64,000 nt of DNA from Dasyornis broadbenti (Eukaryota; Chordata; Aves; Passeriformes; Dasyornithidae), in NCBI GenBank assembly GCA_013397935.1, contig VZRN01006817.1, positions 609,996 through 673,995 on the forward strand. Reading direction: 5' to 3'. Below the pieces are notes generated by a model, which was given only the letters and a program-made list of their open reading frames with translations, had not been told where the DNA came from and did no database searches. Shown piece after piece: positions 1 through 12,400 of this stretch; the stretch's first letter is position 1, and every line of letters begins with the position of its first letter. The position numbers were made by a program, and so were the translations under genes.

Positions 1-839
1 TATATTTTCTTCTTTTTTCCCTGAACAAGCAAGAAAGTTAATTTATTGTACTGCCATTTCACATTTTTTGTCAGCCAACTCTCTTTTTGAGAGGAGAAAG
101 CAGTGCCTTGTTTCTTTGGAAAGATGAGGATTGTGTTTTGCTGCTTGCCATTTCTTTGCATTATAATTTTTGTTCGGCTTTTTTCCTCCAAAAGAAGAAA
201 ATCTCTGCAAAACGTGGCTTCTTTCCTGAATTTCACAGAAATATCATATCTTGAATATTTTCTTCTACAGTTTCAATAGTCCTTTGACAATTTATAAAAA
301 CAGAAAATATGTTTATTTTCCAGTACATATATTTCAAGCTTTGGAAATAACAAAAGGATGGAAGTACGCTTTTCCTATGTATTTGCAACTTGTAAATTGG
401 AGCAAATGATAGTGTTAGTTTGATTTTATTAGATTCTAAAACCATTTAAGAGTGTAATGAAAGTATAATGCTTGTGACTTTTCTACCCACAGTCCTAAAA
501 GTGAGAGAAAAAGGAAGGAAAAACACAGTCAAAGTGGCTTTGGTTTGGCTAGCAACCAGAGAGACTGAGATGCTTGTTGGTTAGGAGTAAAGCACTGTTG
601 TGAAGCCAACAGGTCTGTTTTTAGACCGGTATTTGTATTTTCTAAATGTGCACAGTAGTATGCTCAGTGATCCCAACTGGATGATTGCATACTCTTCACT
701 CTTTCTTAGTGCTTTGCACCAAGACAAAAATACAAGAAGCAAAATGAAGTAGATCAAAAGTAAAGCAAACCTGTAACTTCCTGTACTGATGATCTGTTAA
801 AGCAGTACGAGTAAACACTTCAGTATGCTGAAATTAAAT

Positions 840-930
840 AAAACAATTCAAGCAAAAAAAAAGCAAACAACAAACTGCCTTCCCCAAGCCAAACAAAACC
901 CTTCTAACCAAAACAAAAGAAACCCTCCAA
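840..930. repeat. A/C-rich low-complexity tract
   Basis: The tract is dominated by runs of A interrupted by single or double C, with very little G or T. Similar tracts recur at 5848-5895, 7690-7785 and 34795-34915, and as the G/T-rich complement at 2690-2760, 19435-19482, 29365-29420 and 40880-40918. These look like decayed simple or poly(A)-type sequence common in bird introns. No gene is implied. Confidence 0.6.
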
Positions 931-2614
931 CAACTGTAGTTTAAGGTCAAGATATTTTCTTTCTTCTGAATTTTTGAATAAGTCACTTTCTAAGTTGAAG
1001 GGTATGTTTTAGGAAGGTAATGCAGCAGTATATCCACTTTCTGGTTTACCATATTACAGGTGCAAAAATTGCAGTTCTCATATGCAGTTTTATAAAAGAA
1101 AACCTTTTAACTTTTAATAAATCTGGTTGCATTTCAGAACGGGCTCCAAAGCTTGAAATATAGGTGGAAGAGTGGCATGAGCACAGAGATGCAAAATTGA
1201 AAAGATAAATAAATAATTCCCCAAACTGTTCTTGTATACATGTTTCTTTCACTAGTACTTACATTCTATTTAGCCCTGTAAATTGTCTTTTGGTTTCAAG
1301 ATGTTGCCTGACAAATAGTGGTAGGAATAAGCCATAAAAAATTCTAAGAGCACTTAATAAAATCTGAAACATGTAAAAGAAAAACCTCTCTCATTTTCCT
1401 GCAGGCTAATCCACCTCCTGTTCTGCTCAGACAATGTTTATTTCAGATACAATTTTATCAACTTGCAATTCATGGAAGAAAATGATTTAGCAGCAAAACT
1501 TACACTAAGGTCATCTTTACCAACAAGTTCAGTTTTTCATCAGAATTAAATTGCCAAAGTGGTTGATCTAAAGTAGCATATATCAAGTATTTCATGATAA
1601 AACAGATTTAAGTCCCAAACTACTCCTCCTTTCTATGGTTGGGTGTGTATTTATTAAATGTATCTATCTTGCTGAAAACATAAGAATGCCTACTTGGAAA
1701 TGAAATGTTAACAGTATAAACTAGCAAAGATATGTAGTGATGAATAATGCATTTTCCTGCAAGTGTCCAACCTAGTGAAATACAGTAAAAATTCAACGTT
1801 TCACAAGTTCCCTGGTCTTTCTCAGAGGCTGCTGCTGTAGGATACTCCAGGCTTGTGAAGGTCACTGCTCAGTGCTGCTGTGATGCTTTGGAGGAATTCA
1901 GAGCACATTTCAGAAACAGTTGAGGCATTAAAGAATAAGTGGTTTGGGCAGCCTTTACTTCAACTGCCACAACCATCAGGTGATTGTGTGTGAGGTTCTA
2001 TGTGAAACTGAGATAATGGAGTAGAAGTTAGACTTGGTTCCGATGTCTGTTATCAGCAATAAGGAATGCAGTAGATTCACTAATGGAAAATCTTTCTTAT
2101 TTCGTAACTGAGGCACAGCAGCCAAATCTGATTACTGTAGGAAAGCTTTAAAATCTGAAACATCTGTATCTTCTTACTGGCCATCTCCTGGGTACATTCT
2201 GGGGTGTGAGCTTCTCATTGCTCATGTTCATACACTGTGACTTACTTGTTTCAATTGCCTTGATATTCCATAAAACGCTGTGTGGGTAGCATGGGAGACA
2301 CGGGTCCTGAGATGAAGGTGAAGGGAATGGGGTTTTTGTTCTGCCTTCTTTTGAAGTGAGCAGACAGATTTCAAGAAAGCTCCTTGGTCCTATCCATCCT
2401 TTCCAGAACTGTCTATTCCTGACTGGTGTTAAACACGAGACCCTTCTGCATAAAATCTGCAGCTGGGGCTGCACTGACACTTTAGTGGGGACTTTTTGCC
2501 ACGAGAAGACCAGGTGTTAAATCAGCAAGTGCAGGGGAGCAATGCATTTAAGAACAGCTCACATAAAAGCTGAACAAGTGGAAAAGAGGTTTTTCTGCTT
2601 CAGCACCCAAGATG

Positions 2615-2630
2615 AAAAAAAAAAAAAAAA
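2615..2630. repeat. A16 homopolymer
   Basis: Sixteen consecutive A residues. I could not recognise a processed gene copy immediately upstream, so this is recorded as a simple mononucleotide repeat and not as a retropseudogene tail. Confidence 0.8.
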
Positions 2631-2689
2631 GGCATATCCAGATTCTTGAGCAAGTACTGATTTAAAGTGCAATAGTGTACATTTGTACT

Positions 2690-2760
2690 GCTGTTTTCTT
2701 GTGGTGTTGGGTTGTTTTGTTGTTGGGGGTTTGGAATGTTTGTTTTTGTTTTTTAATTTG
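2690..2760. repeat. G/T-rich low-complexity tract
   Basis: Runs of T broken by G or GG, almost free of A and C. It is the complement of the A/C-rich tracts found elsewhere in the introns. Confidence 0.55.
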
Positions 2761-5700
2761 TACAGCCTTTTTGTCCTCATGGTAAGGACTTCATTATCAT
2801 AGTTGCAATTCCCCAAGAATTACCCTGTAGCCAACTTGATCAGCTTTCTTTCTAAAGAGCACTATCAGAATGAACTGGCTTTTCTCACTTCTCCATGTAT
2901 TGTTCACCACAAAGGGAATTTTAAGTGCCTCCTAGAAGTGGTGACTAATTGCTTGCTTTTCAGGACATGTTTTAAATCAAGTGACTATATAGAGTTACCT
3001 TAATTGTTAAGGTCTTGTAAAACTTTCAGGTTGTAAAGGTTTTCTGTTAATGAATGGCATTAGAGTACAAAGAGCTACAGCACTTTTTATGGTAGCTGAA
3101 GTTGATTTCTGGATGAAGTGCTTTGAATGTTGGGGAAGATCTTCAGGTTTAATGGGTACCCCTCCCCCAGCAGACTTACATTTTTTTCATACAAAATCTT
3201 TGCAGGGAACACATACTTTCTTTCTTTATGGACCTACTTCTTTTGGTGTTTTGAAAGTTGGAAACTGGTGTCTGAGCATGTCAAGCACAAAAGCAACTGT
3301 AGTACAGGCCTTACATCTGCATGTTTTAACAAAAGATTCATGGGAAGTGGTTGTGCTTTTGCTGAGTGGTAGATGTATACACCAGTATAAGGATATGGAA
3401 ATGGACAGTTCTAATAACAGTTATGGTACCTTTGATTTTGGGGAAAAAGCCATTTTTAAAATTAAAAAAACCCAGAATTTCTCTGTAAATTCACTTGAAC
3501 AGTATATTTTTGTGTGCATGCAAGTTAACATAACATAAAATGGCACTTTGGGTGTAAATTCCCAAAATAGTGCAAATAACAGAAGGCTTTACTTCATACT
3601 TTCTCATGCCTGGTGCCACCTCTCCCTTGAGCAGATTATTTCTGACTGGCAATCTTTCTGCTGCTCCTCTGCTGACAGTAATGTTTCACAGATGACAGCT
3701 GAGTCGTTTGCTGCATAGCCTGACCTGTGTACTAAGGAGGTCATTTTGAGGTTTTAGAGGTGACGTATAGGCAAGTGATATGAGATCTGCAGACTCCTGT
3801 GATATTGGCACAGACATTTATAAGGTGTATTTCATCTTTCTTTGCCTAAGGAGGCTCTGTTGATCACAAGATGTTGTTGGTTGCAAATACATCACTAAAT
3901 TCAGGTAACAGCTAGAATATTAAACAAACCACAGGCTATTTTTTGGTGACTTAAAGATTGCAGCAGTATTGCAGAGGTTGTCCTGATGAAAGTGCATCAG
4001 GAGTGGCCTACCTTGCTACTTGGGGCTGCATGTAACTCTGGGAAGAGCTAAAATGCAACTCTGCTGTCACTTACAGCTGGGTGATCCTTGCACCGGGACT
4101 GCTGAGTGACCTGAATCTCCAGGCATGGCCTTTCAAAGCAGAGAAGATTGCCTAGGCCAGGATTAGAGTGTGTGATTCAAAATCCAGCAGGGTGCACGCT
4201 TCATCCTGCAGGAGCCTAGCACAGCATCTGCAATGTCCTTGCCATCTCCTGCCCCAGAACTACTGTAGGTCCCTTTGCTTCTCAAGTAGAAGCTGTTTGG
4301 AATTTGGCTCTTGGTCCTGTGAAGATCTTTGTGGTTAATGGGAGCAAGATCAGACACTATTCATTTACTGTAATAGCCTTGAATTTTAACTCTGGGAGGT
4401 TGTTTATTTTTCTTTATGGCTTGTTTAGTTTTAATCTCATTGACAGGCTGTTAATTTTCAAACTTTCTCTAACAAAAACTTTGCAAAGTTAGTTTGAGAT
4501 TGGTCATGTGTGCTCAATATGATGCTAGTTTCCAGTCCTATGCTAGGGTATTCCCATGTTGGATAGAGGCAGAAATTGTAAAGGTGTCATTTTATTGCAC
4601 TGCTTAAAATGTTAGTTTCTTTCTCATCATCTCTTTTCTCCTCGTGTGAAGGAGGAGGTGAAGGAAGGTAACGAGAAACCCACATATTTAAAACAGAGTG
4701 AGGACTTGGAGAGGTGACCTCTCTTGTAAATCTTGCTGTGCTGGTTTTAGGTGTTACTGCCACTGTCTGCCGGTCTTCACCCTACTGCCAGAGGTTGCCA
4801 GGAACGCTGAGGAACATGCTTGCTAATCCATTTTCTTTATTTTGCAGGTGTTTTGCCTTGTTTTCTCTTTGTAGAAGGAGATGGGAGAGATATGGCTTGT
4901 TAGAAACCAAACTGGAGTGCACAGAATTGATTTGTGCAGGACAAACATTTTCTTACAGACTGATGTGACAAAGTTGGAGACACTTTTTAGCTGTAGGCAG
5001 GTTTGAAAATAGTGTTATGTCCCCACCTCCTTCATTCAGTTCTTGGGCTAGAAAACAGCTGTGGACTGGATCAGCTGGGAGCTGTGCTTTCCCTCCTGCC
5101 AACTTTCCTGGGAATAAGCCAGTAGCATCCTGCAGCACTGTAGAATTTGTCAGAACACTTAAGTTCTTTGGCTTTTTTTTTCACTTTATCTTCAGTTTCA
5201 GACCTGTTCTGGTGAGACATGTAAATATGGTATGTAAAATGATGGTCTATTGACAATTTAAGCTAAATTTCAAGAGGATGTTTTGTCCTGTCCCTTAACC
5301 TCAGTGTTGCAGTGATAAGGGTGGCAGGAATTAGTTAACTTTATGCAACTTGCTGTAAAGTAAAAATGTATCAAAGTATACTTCATATATTTGCATGCAA
5401 TGTGTATTTAATAAGTTTCAACCAAGTATTTCAAGTGAGGTAGTAATTTCTGGTCTGCATGAAGAACGTCTGGTGATGAGTCTTTGGGCAGGCTTCTGTA
5501 CCTGCATTTTCAGTCCCTGCAATTATAACTTAGCATCCAAGTCTAGACTATGAAGACCTGCTGTATTTAAAAAAAGAAAAATAATGATTTTAGACTTCTG
5601 TTATGCATAATGTTAATTAAATTTTTTTTTTCACACACTTTTAAAAATGAAAATAGTCCTAAGACAACTTTTAATAACAGGAACTCAAAGGGACCATATT

Positions 5701-5847
5701 AATTTACAGCAGAGTTATAATCTGATGTGTTGTTCATTCTGTGTTCACTTCTCTTGCTTGAGAAGTCGAAAGTAGCATTGCTTGTTAAGGAAGCAGAGAG
5801 GCTTTAAAGGAATGTCCATGCAGTTTCTGGGGAAGGGGCTAGAGTAA

Positions 5848-5895
5848 AAAAAAACAAACCCAAACCCTGCAAAACCCCCAAACCCTACAAATAAT
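5848..5895. repeat. A/C-rich low-complexity tract
   Basis: An A-run followed by CCCAAA- and CCCCCAAA-like irregular units. The spacing is too irregular for an interstitial telomeric array, whose C-strand unit is CCCTAA. Confidence 0.55.
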
Positions 5896-7689
5896 CCTCC
5901 TCTCCCCCAAATGTAACTTACATAACTTGGCAGTGTTTGTCAGGAAATCATTGCTTCAGAATCCATGACAGCTATTAAGACTTGGAGCAGGGAGCTTTTG
6001 CTTGCTCACTAAAACCATTGCAGCTGACTGGGCTTAATAATCACAAGAAATTATTTTTATTATTCATCTTGGAGAAAAGTTTTATTTGTAATCTCTTTGG
6101 TATCTCAAGGCAGGATATGATAGAGGGGATTTTTTCAGAAATGATGAGCCTTGCAGACAAACGTGTGTTAAGGCAGATATGCACCAGAAGACATTTATTG
6201 GCAAAATTAGCCTTAAGTGATTACAGCCCATTGCAGTGTGGTTTAAACTTTCTTTGTGCATCCTGCAGCCATCTTCTCGCTTTTCTCAATAAGCTTCAGT
6301 GCCACAAACATGCTTTCTGCCATGAGATGAAATTACACTCACAGTTCTTGCTGGGATCTATCAGCCAACACACCTGTACAGCTGACGAGGGCATTTATAA
6401 CCCTGCAGACCCAGCCCGAGTCAGTGGGTCAGAGGAGTGTGATAGTGTCTGGTCTTATCATGGAGTGCATTTCTTCATAGATGGAAGAAATCTTACGTTT
6501 TCTTAATTTAAAATCAAGGTAGGCTTGATTGGTTATGGGTTGGGTGTGTCCTCCATCTGTGTTTTGGGGAGTTACTGTAATATGTCCATTTTTAGAGTGT
6601 AAAGTTTGGTCCAAAATTTTTGAACAAAGGTTTTGATCTGTGCTGTAGAAAGTGGAGCAGAAAGTTGCCTTTGTTCCTCTGGAGGATGTTGATAATGGGA
6701 TTTATGTTTTTGACAAAAAAAGATTGATTTTTGGCTCATTTCTTGAAGAAAGCTGATAAATTCCTCTGCTAGCATGCTTTGAAACAGAGTGTTAATACTC
6801 TTTAAGTAAACTATGGATTAAGTTTGTTGAAAAAATGGAAATCAGAGCACTCAGCTGTATGAAATTTTGCCTGATTAACAAAGAAAAAAGTCTATAAAAG
6901 AACCATCTTTATTTGGCTGCATTCCTGGAAAAAAATAAGACTATCCCTGTGGTGAATGAGCGTGTTTCAGTACTGCCTTCTCTGTAGAATGGTCAGGTAA
7001 AATGTCACAGGATAATACATTGTACAGAGGACATTGAGCAAATGCAGCTGTTGCAGTGCAGCCAGTGAGAAAGGAGGACGTAGGAGGGACAAATGTGGAG
7101 GTGGCCTAATAAAATACCTAAAGAAGTGTTTTGAGAACTTGTGGAGTGACCCTGGGACAGGAGCAGTTTAGAGTTGGTTCACATTTCAGAGTGCCACGGT
7201 TGTTACCTGAGCCCGTATCCGAACCAGCACTACTTTACCATTTCAGGATCTGTGTTTATATGTCCTGAAAATCAGCTGAGCAAAACGGAAGTTACTGCTT
7301 TGGGTTTCTGCTTGACACTCGGAGAAAGAAATTACTCCTTTTAAGTCTTTGCTGTATCACTGTAGCCTAAGTTGTGAGTTTCTGGTCAGTCTGTTTCTTT
7401 GGTAGTGGATGCTCCCTTCCAGGTAGTTTTTAAAACATCTGGCCCAGTTGTGGGTGTTCTGCAATGAAGGAAAACAAGAGGAAACTCCAGAGCCTTGTCA
7501 GTGGGAGCAGGCATTTCAGATGGGCCAGCGCTGCTGTTCCACAGTATTGCTCTAGGTTTTAAACTGATTTTAAACTGTGTACTTTAAATGCATATGTGTG
7601 GGTGAGAATGTATATGTAATGTGTGTTTGTGGTGTCTGTGTCTAGTTAATTGTATCTCATACTTGAAACAGTCTAATTGTGTTGTGCCG

Positions 7690-7785
7690 TAAAACCTAAA
7701 ACCCAAACAAACTCACAGAACATCTCCTTCCCACCCCCCAAAATAACCCCAACCAAAAAACCAAACACAAACAGCAAACCCCAAG
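7690..7785. repeat. A/C-rich low-complexity tract
   Basis: About 95 bp composed mainly of A and C with short homopolymer runs. It gives a spurious lysine/proline/asparagine-rich reading frame on the + strand, which is not considered coding. Confidence 0.55.
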
Positions 7786-8002
7786 TGCCCATAAATATGG
7801 AAACCTTTTTTCCCCTTGAACTGATGAGTAGAAATATAAAGAATAGTAACACATCTTCTGGACCTTAATGATTTAATTAGAATCCTTCTAATACCACTCT
7901 CTCAAAAAAAAAAAGAAAGAAAGTCAGCACTCTGGGCCTCTCTCTTCCACCCTCCTCCCCCGCCTCCTCTCTTTCCCCAGGGTTGTTTAACACATACTTT
8001 AC

Positions 8003-8028
8003 ATTTTCATTTCTCATTTTCATTTCTC
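8003..8028. repeat. 13-bp perfect tandem duplication
   Basis: The unit ATTTTCATTTCTC occurs twice head to tail (8003-8015 and 8016-8028). It is a simple local duplication in intron 2. Confidence 0.85.
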
Positions 8029-9360
8029 ATGGGAACCGTGTCGTTTCTCACTTTTACATCTTAATTCCATGTTTCAGCATAAAGTATTAGTTGTATTAAG
8101 TCTTCTCTGTCACTTCAAGCAAGAAGTAGTAAAGATAGGAAATTACTCAGCTAAGAGCACTGTTAAGTCGAAGAGCTTTGTTCTAAATAAATCTATATTA
8201 AGTGTGAAATTTATTTTTCTTATTTGAAGGATAAGCAAAATCTCTGCTGTAGCGCCTTGTTTAAAAATTCCCTTAAAATTTAAGAAAACTGTCTTGCAAG
8301 TTAAGGTTGTGTGATTCTTATGCAGTGTCTTGTAGCAAAGCATATAAATGTCTTCAATTCTTGAGTAGAAGGTTCTTTTACTATAAGCAATACGTTTGTC
8401 ATAGAATAAAACTGTGCCTTGTATCATGATCTAACTTCCAGGTTAAATTCTGGCGAACTTACTCTTGTACTAAAATACACTATTTTGATATTCTGTGATT
8501 TTCAGCATGCATTTTTCTTGTATGTGTTAAAAAAGTTTATTTCTGTGAAGTGGATGTTTAGATCTGGGTATAAGCCTGGTTAACCTGGGGTGAAAGTTAA
8601 GCGGTGAGGGGGGAAATTACTCAAGAGGCACATACGGTTTGTAAAGTAGCGAGTCTGGTAGGTCTTGAACTGGAAGAACTTGCAGATACATAAAACAAAA
8701 CCTGCCTATTTCATGCTGTAAACACTTGAAATGTGATGGAGCTTGAGCACTTGTTAACAGGGTTTTTATTGTCCCCGCTTATGTTGGTAAACTGATGCTT
8801 CACCTGATCATGAGATGTCACATAAATGTTCTGTTCACTGGATAAAAAATACAGGCTGTGCAGTAATTTTACTGTGCCTTCCTTATTCAACAATTTCTTG
8901 CTTTATTGCAATAGGATGACACGCTGTCTTAATCAATATTTTAAAATGTGCTTACTGTGGCCAGAAGTGGTAGCTGGAGGTTCTGACTGAGCATTTCTCT
9001 TGCACTCTCTCTACACTTCTCTCTTGTCTGAGGAGAAGGATTGCTGGATGTGGTGTCCAAACCAGCCCTCAGCGCTGAGCTGGCAGGCCTAGGATGGCTT
9101 GGCCAACCAGTCAATACTGTAACCAGAGATTTGTTTTAGTAAAGGTCTGATTGCTGCTCATAACCACTAAAAGCTTTAGCATTAAATAAATTATATAGTC
9201 CTAATCAACATTTTATAACTACAAACCAAATTTGGACTTAAATTATGGATTCTATGAAAGCATGAAAGTACAATGTGTTCTTGAGGTTTGACAGAAATTT
9301 GTTACTTAACTAGAGAAGAATTGTCTCCTTGAATAAATATGTTCCTCTCTTTCAAGGCAG

Positions 9361-9422
9361 AAATGAGACTTGGAAAATTGAGCTCTAAACTGAGGCAAAT
9401 GAGACTTGAAAAACTGAGTTCT
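9361..9422. repeat. Imperfect ~36-bp tandem duplication
   Basis: Sequence beginning AAATGAGACTTG at 9361 recurs at 9397 with a few substitutions. Each copy continues into a GAAAA-rich stretch followed by TGAG. It reads as an old, diverged tandem duplication with a period of 36 bp. Confidence 0.7.
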
Positions 9423-12400
9423 TAATATAAATATATTTGTTTTAAATGTAATCAAAATTGGTGATCTTTCATCAGCTTATATAACCAGAGCATTTTGCTC
9501 ACTGTTTAAAGTGAACAAAGGACAGTTTTATTGATAGTCATGAAATGTAAACAGGTTCTCTTTGCTTCCAGTCACAAGTTTCCCTGTCTGGGGCAGATCC
9601 TCTATAAACTGTGGCCCTGTTGTTGTAAGTCCTGTCTTCTCTGTATCCCCCTTCATATAAAGGGGCTGCTATCAAGTGGTCTCACACAGATAGTTATCTA
9701 ATGAAAGTTAAAAAAGGAAAATCCAGATCAGAATCTGGAGGATTTCTATGCATCAGCAGTTTTAAACATCCAGCAGGATGTACCTGAACTAGAGCCAAGC
9801 AGTGACTGTAAAAAAGGCTCGGAAAGTTTTGAGTTTTTCTAGGCTTTATGGTCATCCATAAAAAGACAGAGCCTTCTCATTTTCTCTAGTATGAATAGGA
9901 TTATAGATACCTGCAACAGGGTGGAAAGTTTTAGATTTTTGAGTTTGGGCTCTGTTGAAGTTCTAAGTCACTCTTCTGTTTTCAAAGCCTGGTCCTCTGC
10001 AAACACCTACTGAATATATTATCTGTAGGGTTCACCAGTGTAAAATTAGCAGTACATGCACCAAATGATCTATGAATAAGAAGTGCCTGAAATCTGTTAC
10101 AGAAGCCAAACCATTAAAAACTAAATGGAGTTACAGAACTTGGTTTGGGTGTAGGTCTTTCAGAGTCTGTAAAGCCTTTGGACTTTCATCTGGAGACCTT
10201 CCCAAGCATGTTTCTCGCTGCTCTTATTTTACCTAGCACTTTGTGGTCCTGGAGCTACGGGATTGAAACAGCTATCGGTGTGCTTGGAAAAGATGGGTGA
10301 GAGAGAAACTCCTTAAGATACACTAAAAGGAAGCTTATGAAGATCAGAAGTAAAAATTGTTGTGTTGGAAAATGCTGCCTGGCAGCTCTTTATAGACTAG
10401 CTGAAGTCCTGTAGTTAAGGAAAGAAAAGATAAAACAAAAGACAGTGACCCTGAATAATTAAAATTAAACAGTCTTTATGGGAACACTCCTGAAATCAAG
10501 TGGAAGTTACTTGATGCTTAAACCTTGAGTGCTGCCTGTGTAATCTTAAACTCATGAATGACTTGGCATGATTCTTCTATTGCTGATGTCCAGGACTAGA
10601 TTTGGTTGGGGATTGTCCTTCCTAAATGAATAACTACCTGCGCAAGTAAGAAAAAAAGTTGTTTTGTACCAGTGAAAGAATCCGCAGAGCCAGTTAGCTA
10701 TAAACTAGATTTATGAAGTAAATACACTTTAAAAGAAAAAAAAAGTTGAACTAATGGAAAAGTTAGTGGTATTTTGGAAAAAGGTGTACTCAGTGAAGTT
10801 TCTGCATTAAAAAAAGCTGGTTAGAAGCAAATATTTGCATTTTGAAGTAGAGGAAGATGAGACTTTTTTAGAAAATATATCAAGATCATTTAATTGTGCC
10901 ATTCTTCTCTTTCCTTCTCTCCCCTCTATTTGCCCCCACCACGTACACCATCCGCTTTCCTACTTTCCATCTTCAAAGTATGCTTTACCATCAACTTTGG
11001 GAAGGAATGTACGTAATGTAAGCAGCAGTATATCCTCTGGGGTTGTTTTAAATGCTTTTCTTTCTCAAGTTCTGTTTTCCAAAGTATCTTTAAAGATGCT
11101 CCTTAGAAACTGTCCTGTGAACTGTCTAGTTTTTCAGGCTGGCTTGTTGTGGTAGACCATGCAGCTTGGACAGATAAAATCACTGTATTAATAGTTATTT
11201 TGCCATGGCAGTGTTGGCTGTGCTGCTTAGGTAGAGAACTGAGGTTTTTCACAAAGAGTTTGTGGCATTCCAGTGTCCAGACTGAAATGATTGTTTTCTT
11301 AGTGCAGGACCTAGACACCATAGAAAACTTCTTTACAGGAACTGCTGGATATGAGCTTCAAGGTTTTTCCCCTTGAGATGGTAAAGGATATGAAGCTTAA
11401 TCTATGTATTTTTTCTGTTGGATAAAGACAGACCAAAATCACATTTAAAACAGTGTAAGCAATAACTGCTCTCCCCTATGTAAGTATATGCCAAAATTGG
11501 TCAATGAAATAGAGTTTAGCTGAGAATTTGAAGAATGCCCAAGCTACGTAGGAAGAAACAAGTATGTAGTTAATTTTATGCTTGATAATTTTAAAAATTC
11601 ATTTTAGCAAAAGGAATGGCTACCTTTTTCTTTTGCACATGTGTCTTCCTGGTTAATGTATGATTCTTGTGAACCATGAAACTTGCCATTTTCATGATTT
11701 TCTGTTGCCTCTAGATAAGTTTCTTTTGGTGGTGTAGGCATGGTCAAGAAGTTCACATGAATCTAAGACAAAGCTTGTCAAACATATGTTTGAGTGAATG
11801 CTTGACTAATGTTTTTATGATGGAAAAGTTCTGAGTCCTTTTTTTAGAAACAATAAGAAAAATCTATGGGAACAATTAGCCTTTTCATGACTGACTTTGA
11901 AGCTATTACATGACTTGTTTCTTCATTTCAGCCTGTCCCTCTGGAATTACAAAGTCACTAGCATCTGTTTTCTCAACACTGTTGAGAGCTGAGTACTAAT
12001 CTTCACAGAGATAGTTTGGTGTTTTCTTTATGTTGCTAACTGTGACGTTTTAAGGATGTAAAAAAAAAAAGTCTAATGCTCCAAAATCATATTGCAGTAT
12101 GAACAATTGATATATCCAGAAAGTCAACAAAACTTCGTAAGCAAACCATGTACATAAACCTTGTGACCTTAAATAGTTTTATTTCACCTAGAATTACTCT
12201 GTTTTGCAAAACTGAAGACAACACAGTTTTAATGTAGTTGTGTTTCTGTACCTGATGAGAAGTCATGTAAGTCAAGAAAGTGGTAATTTAGGGCCTGGTG
12301 CAGTCTCCACCTAGACATTTGTAGGCTGAGTTGTGCAATTGACATGTCCTGTTATATAGTTAATTTGTTTACAACACCTTATTCAGTATTTCAGCAATCG

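Noticed and set aside
5848..5895. Interstitial telomere repeat
   Set aside because: The CCCAAA-like units are irregular and do not form TTAGGG/CCCTAA arrays.
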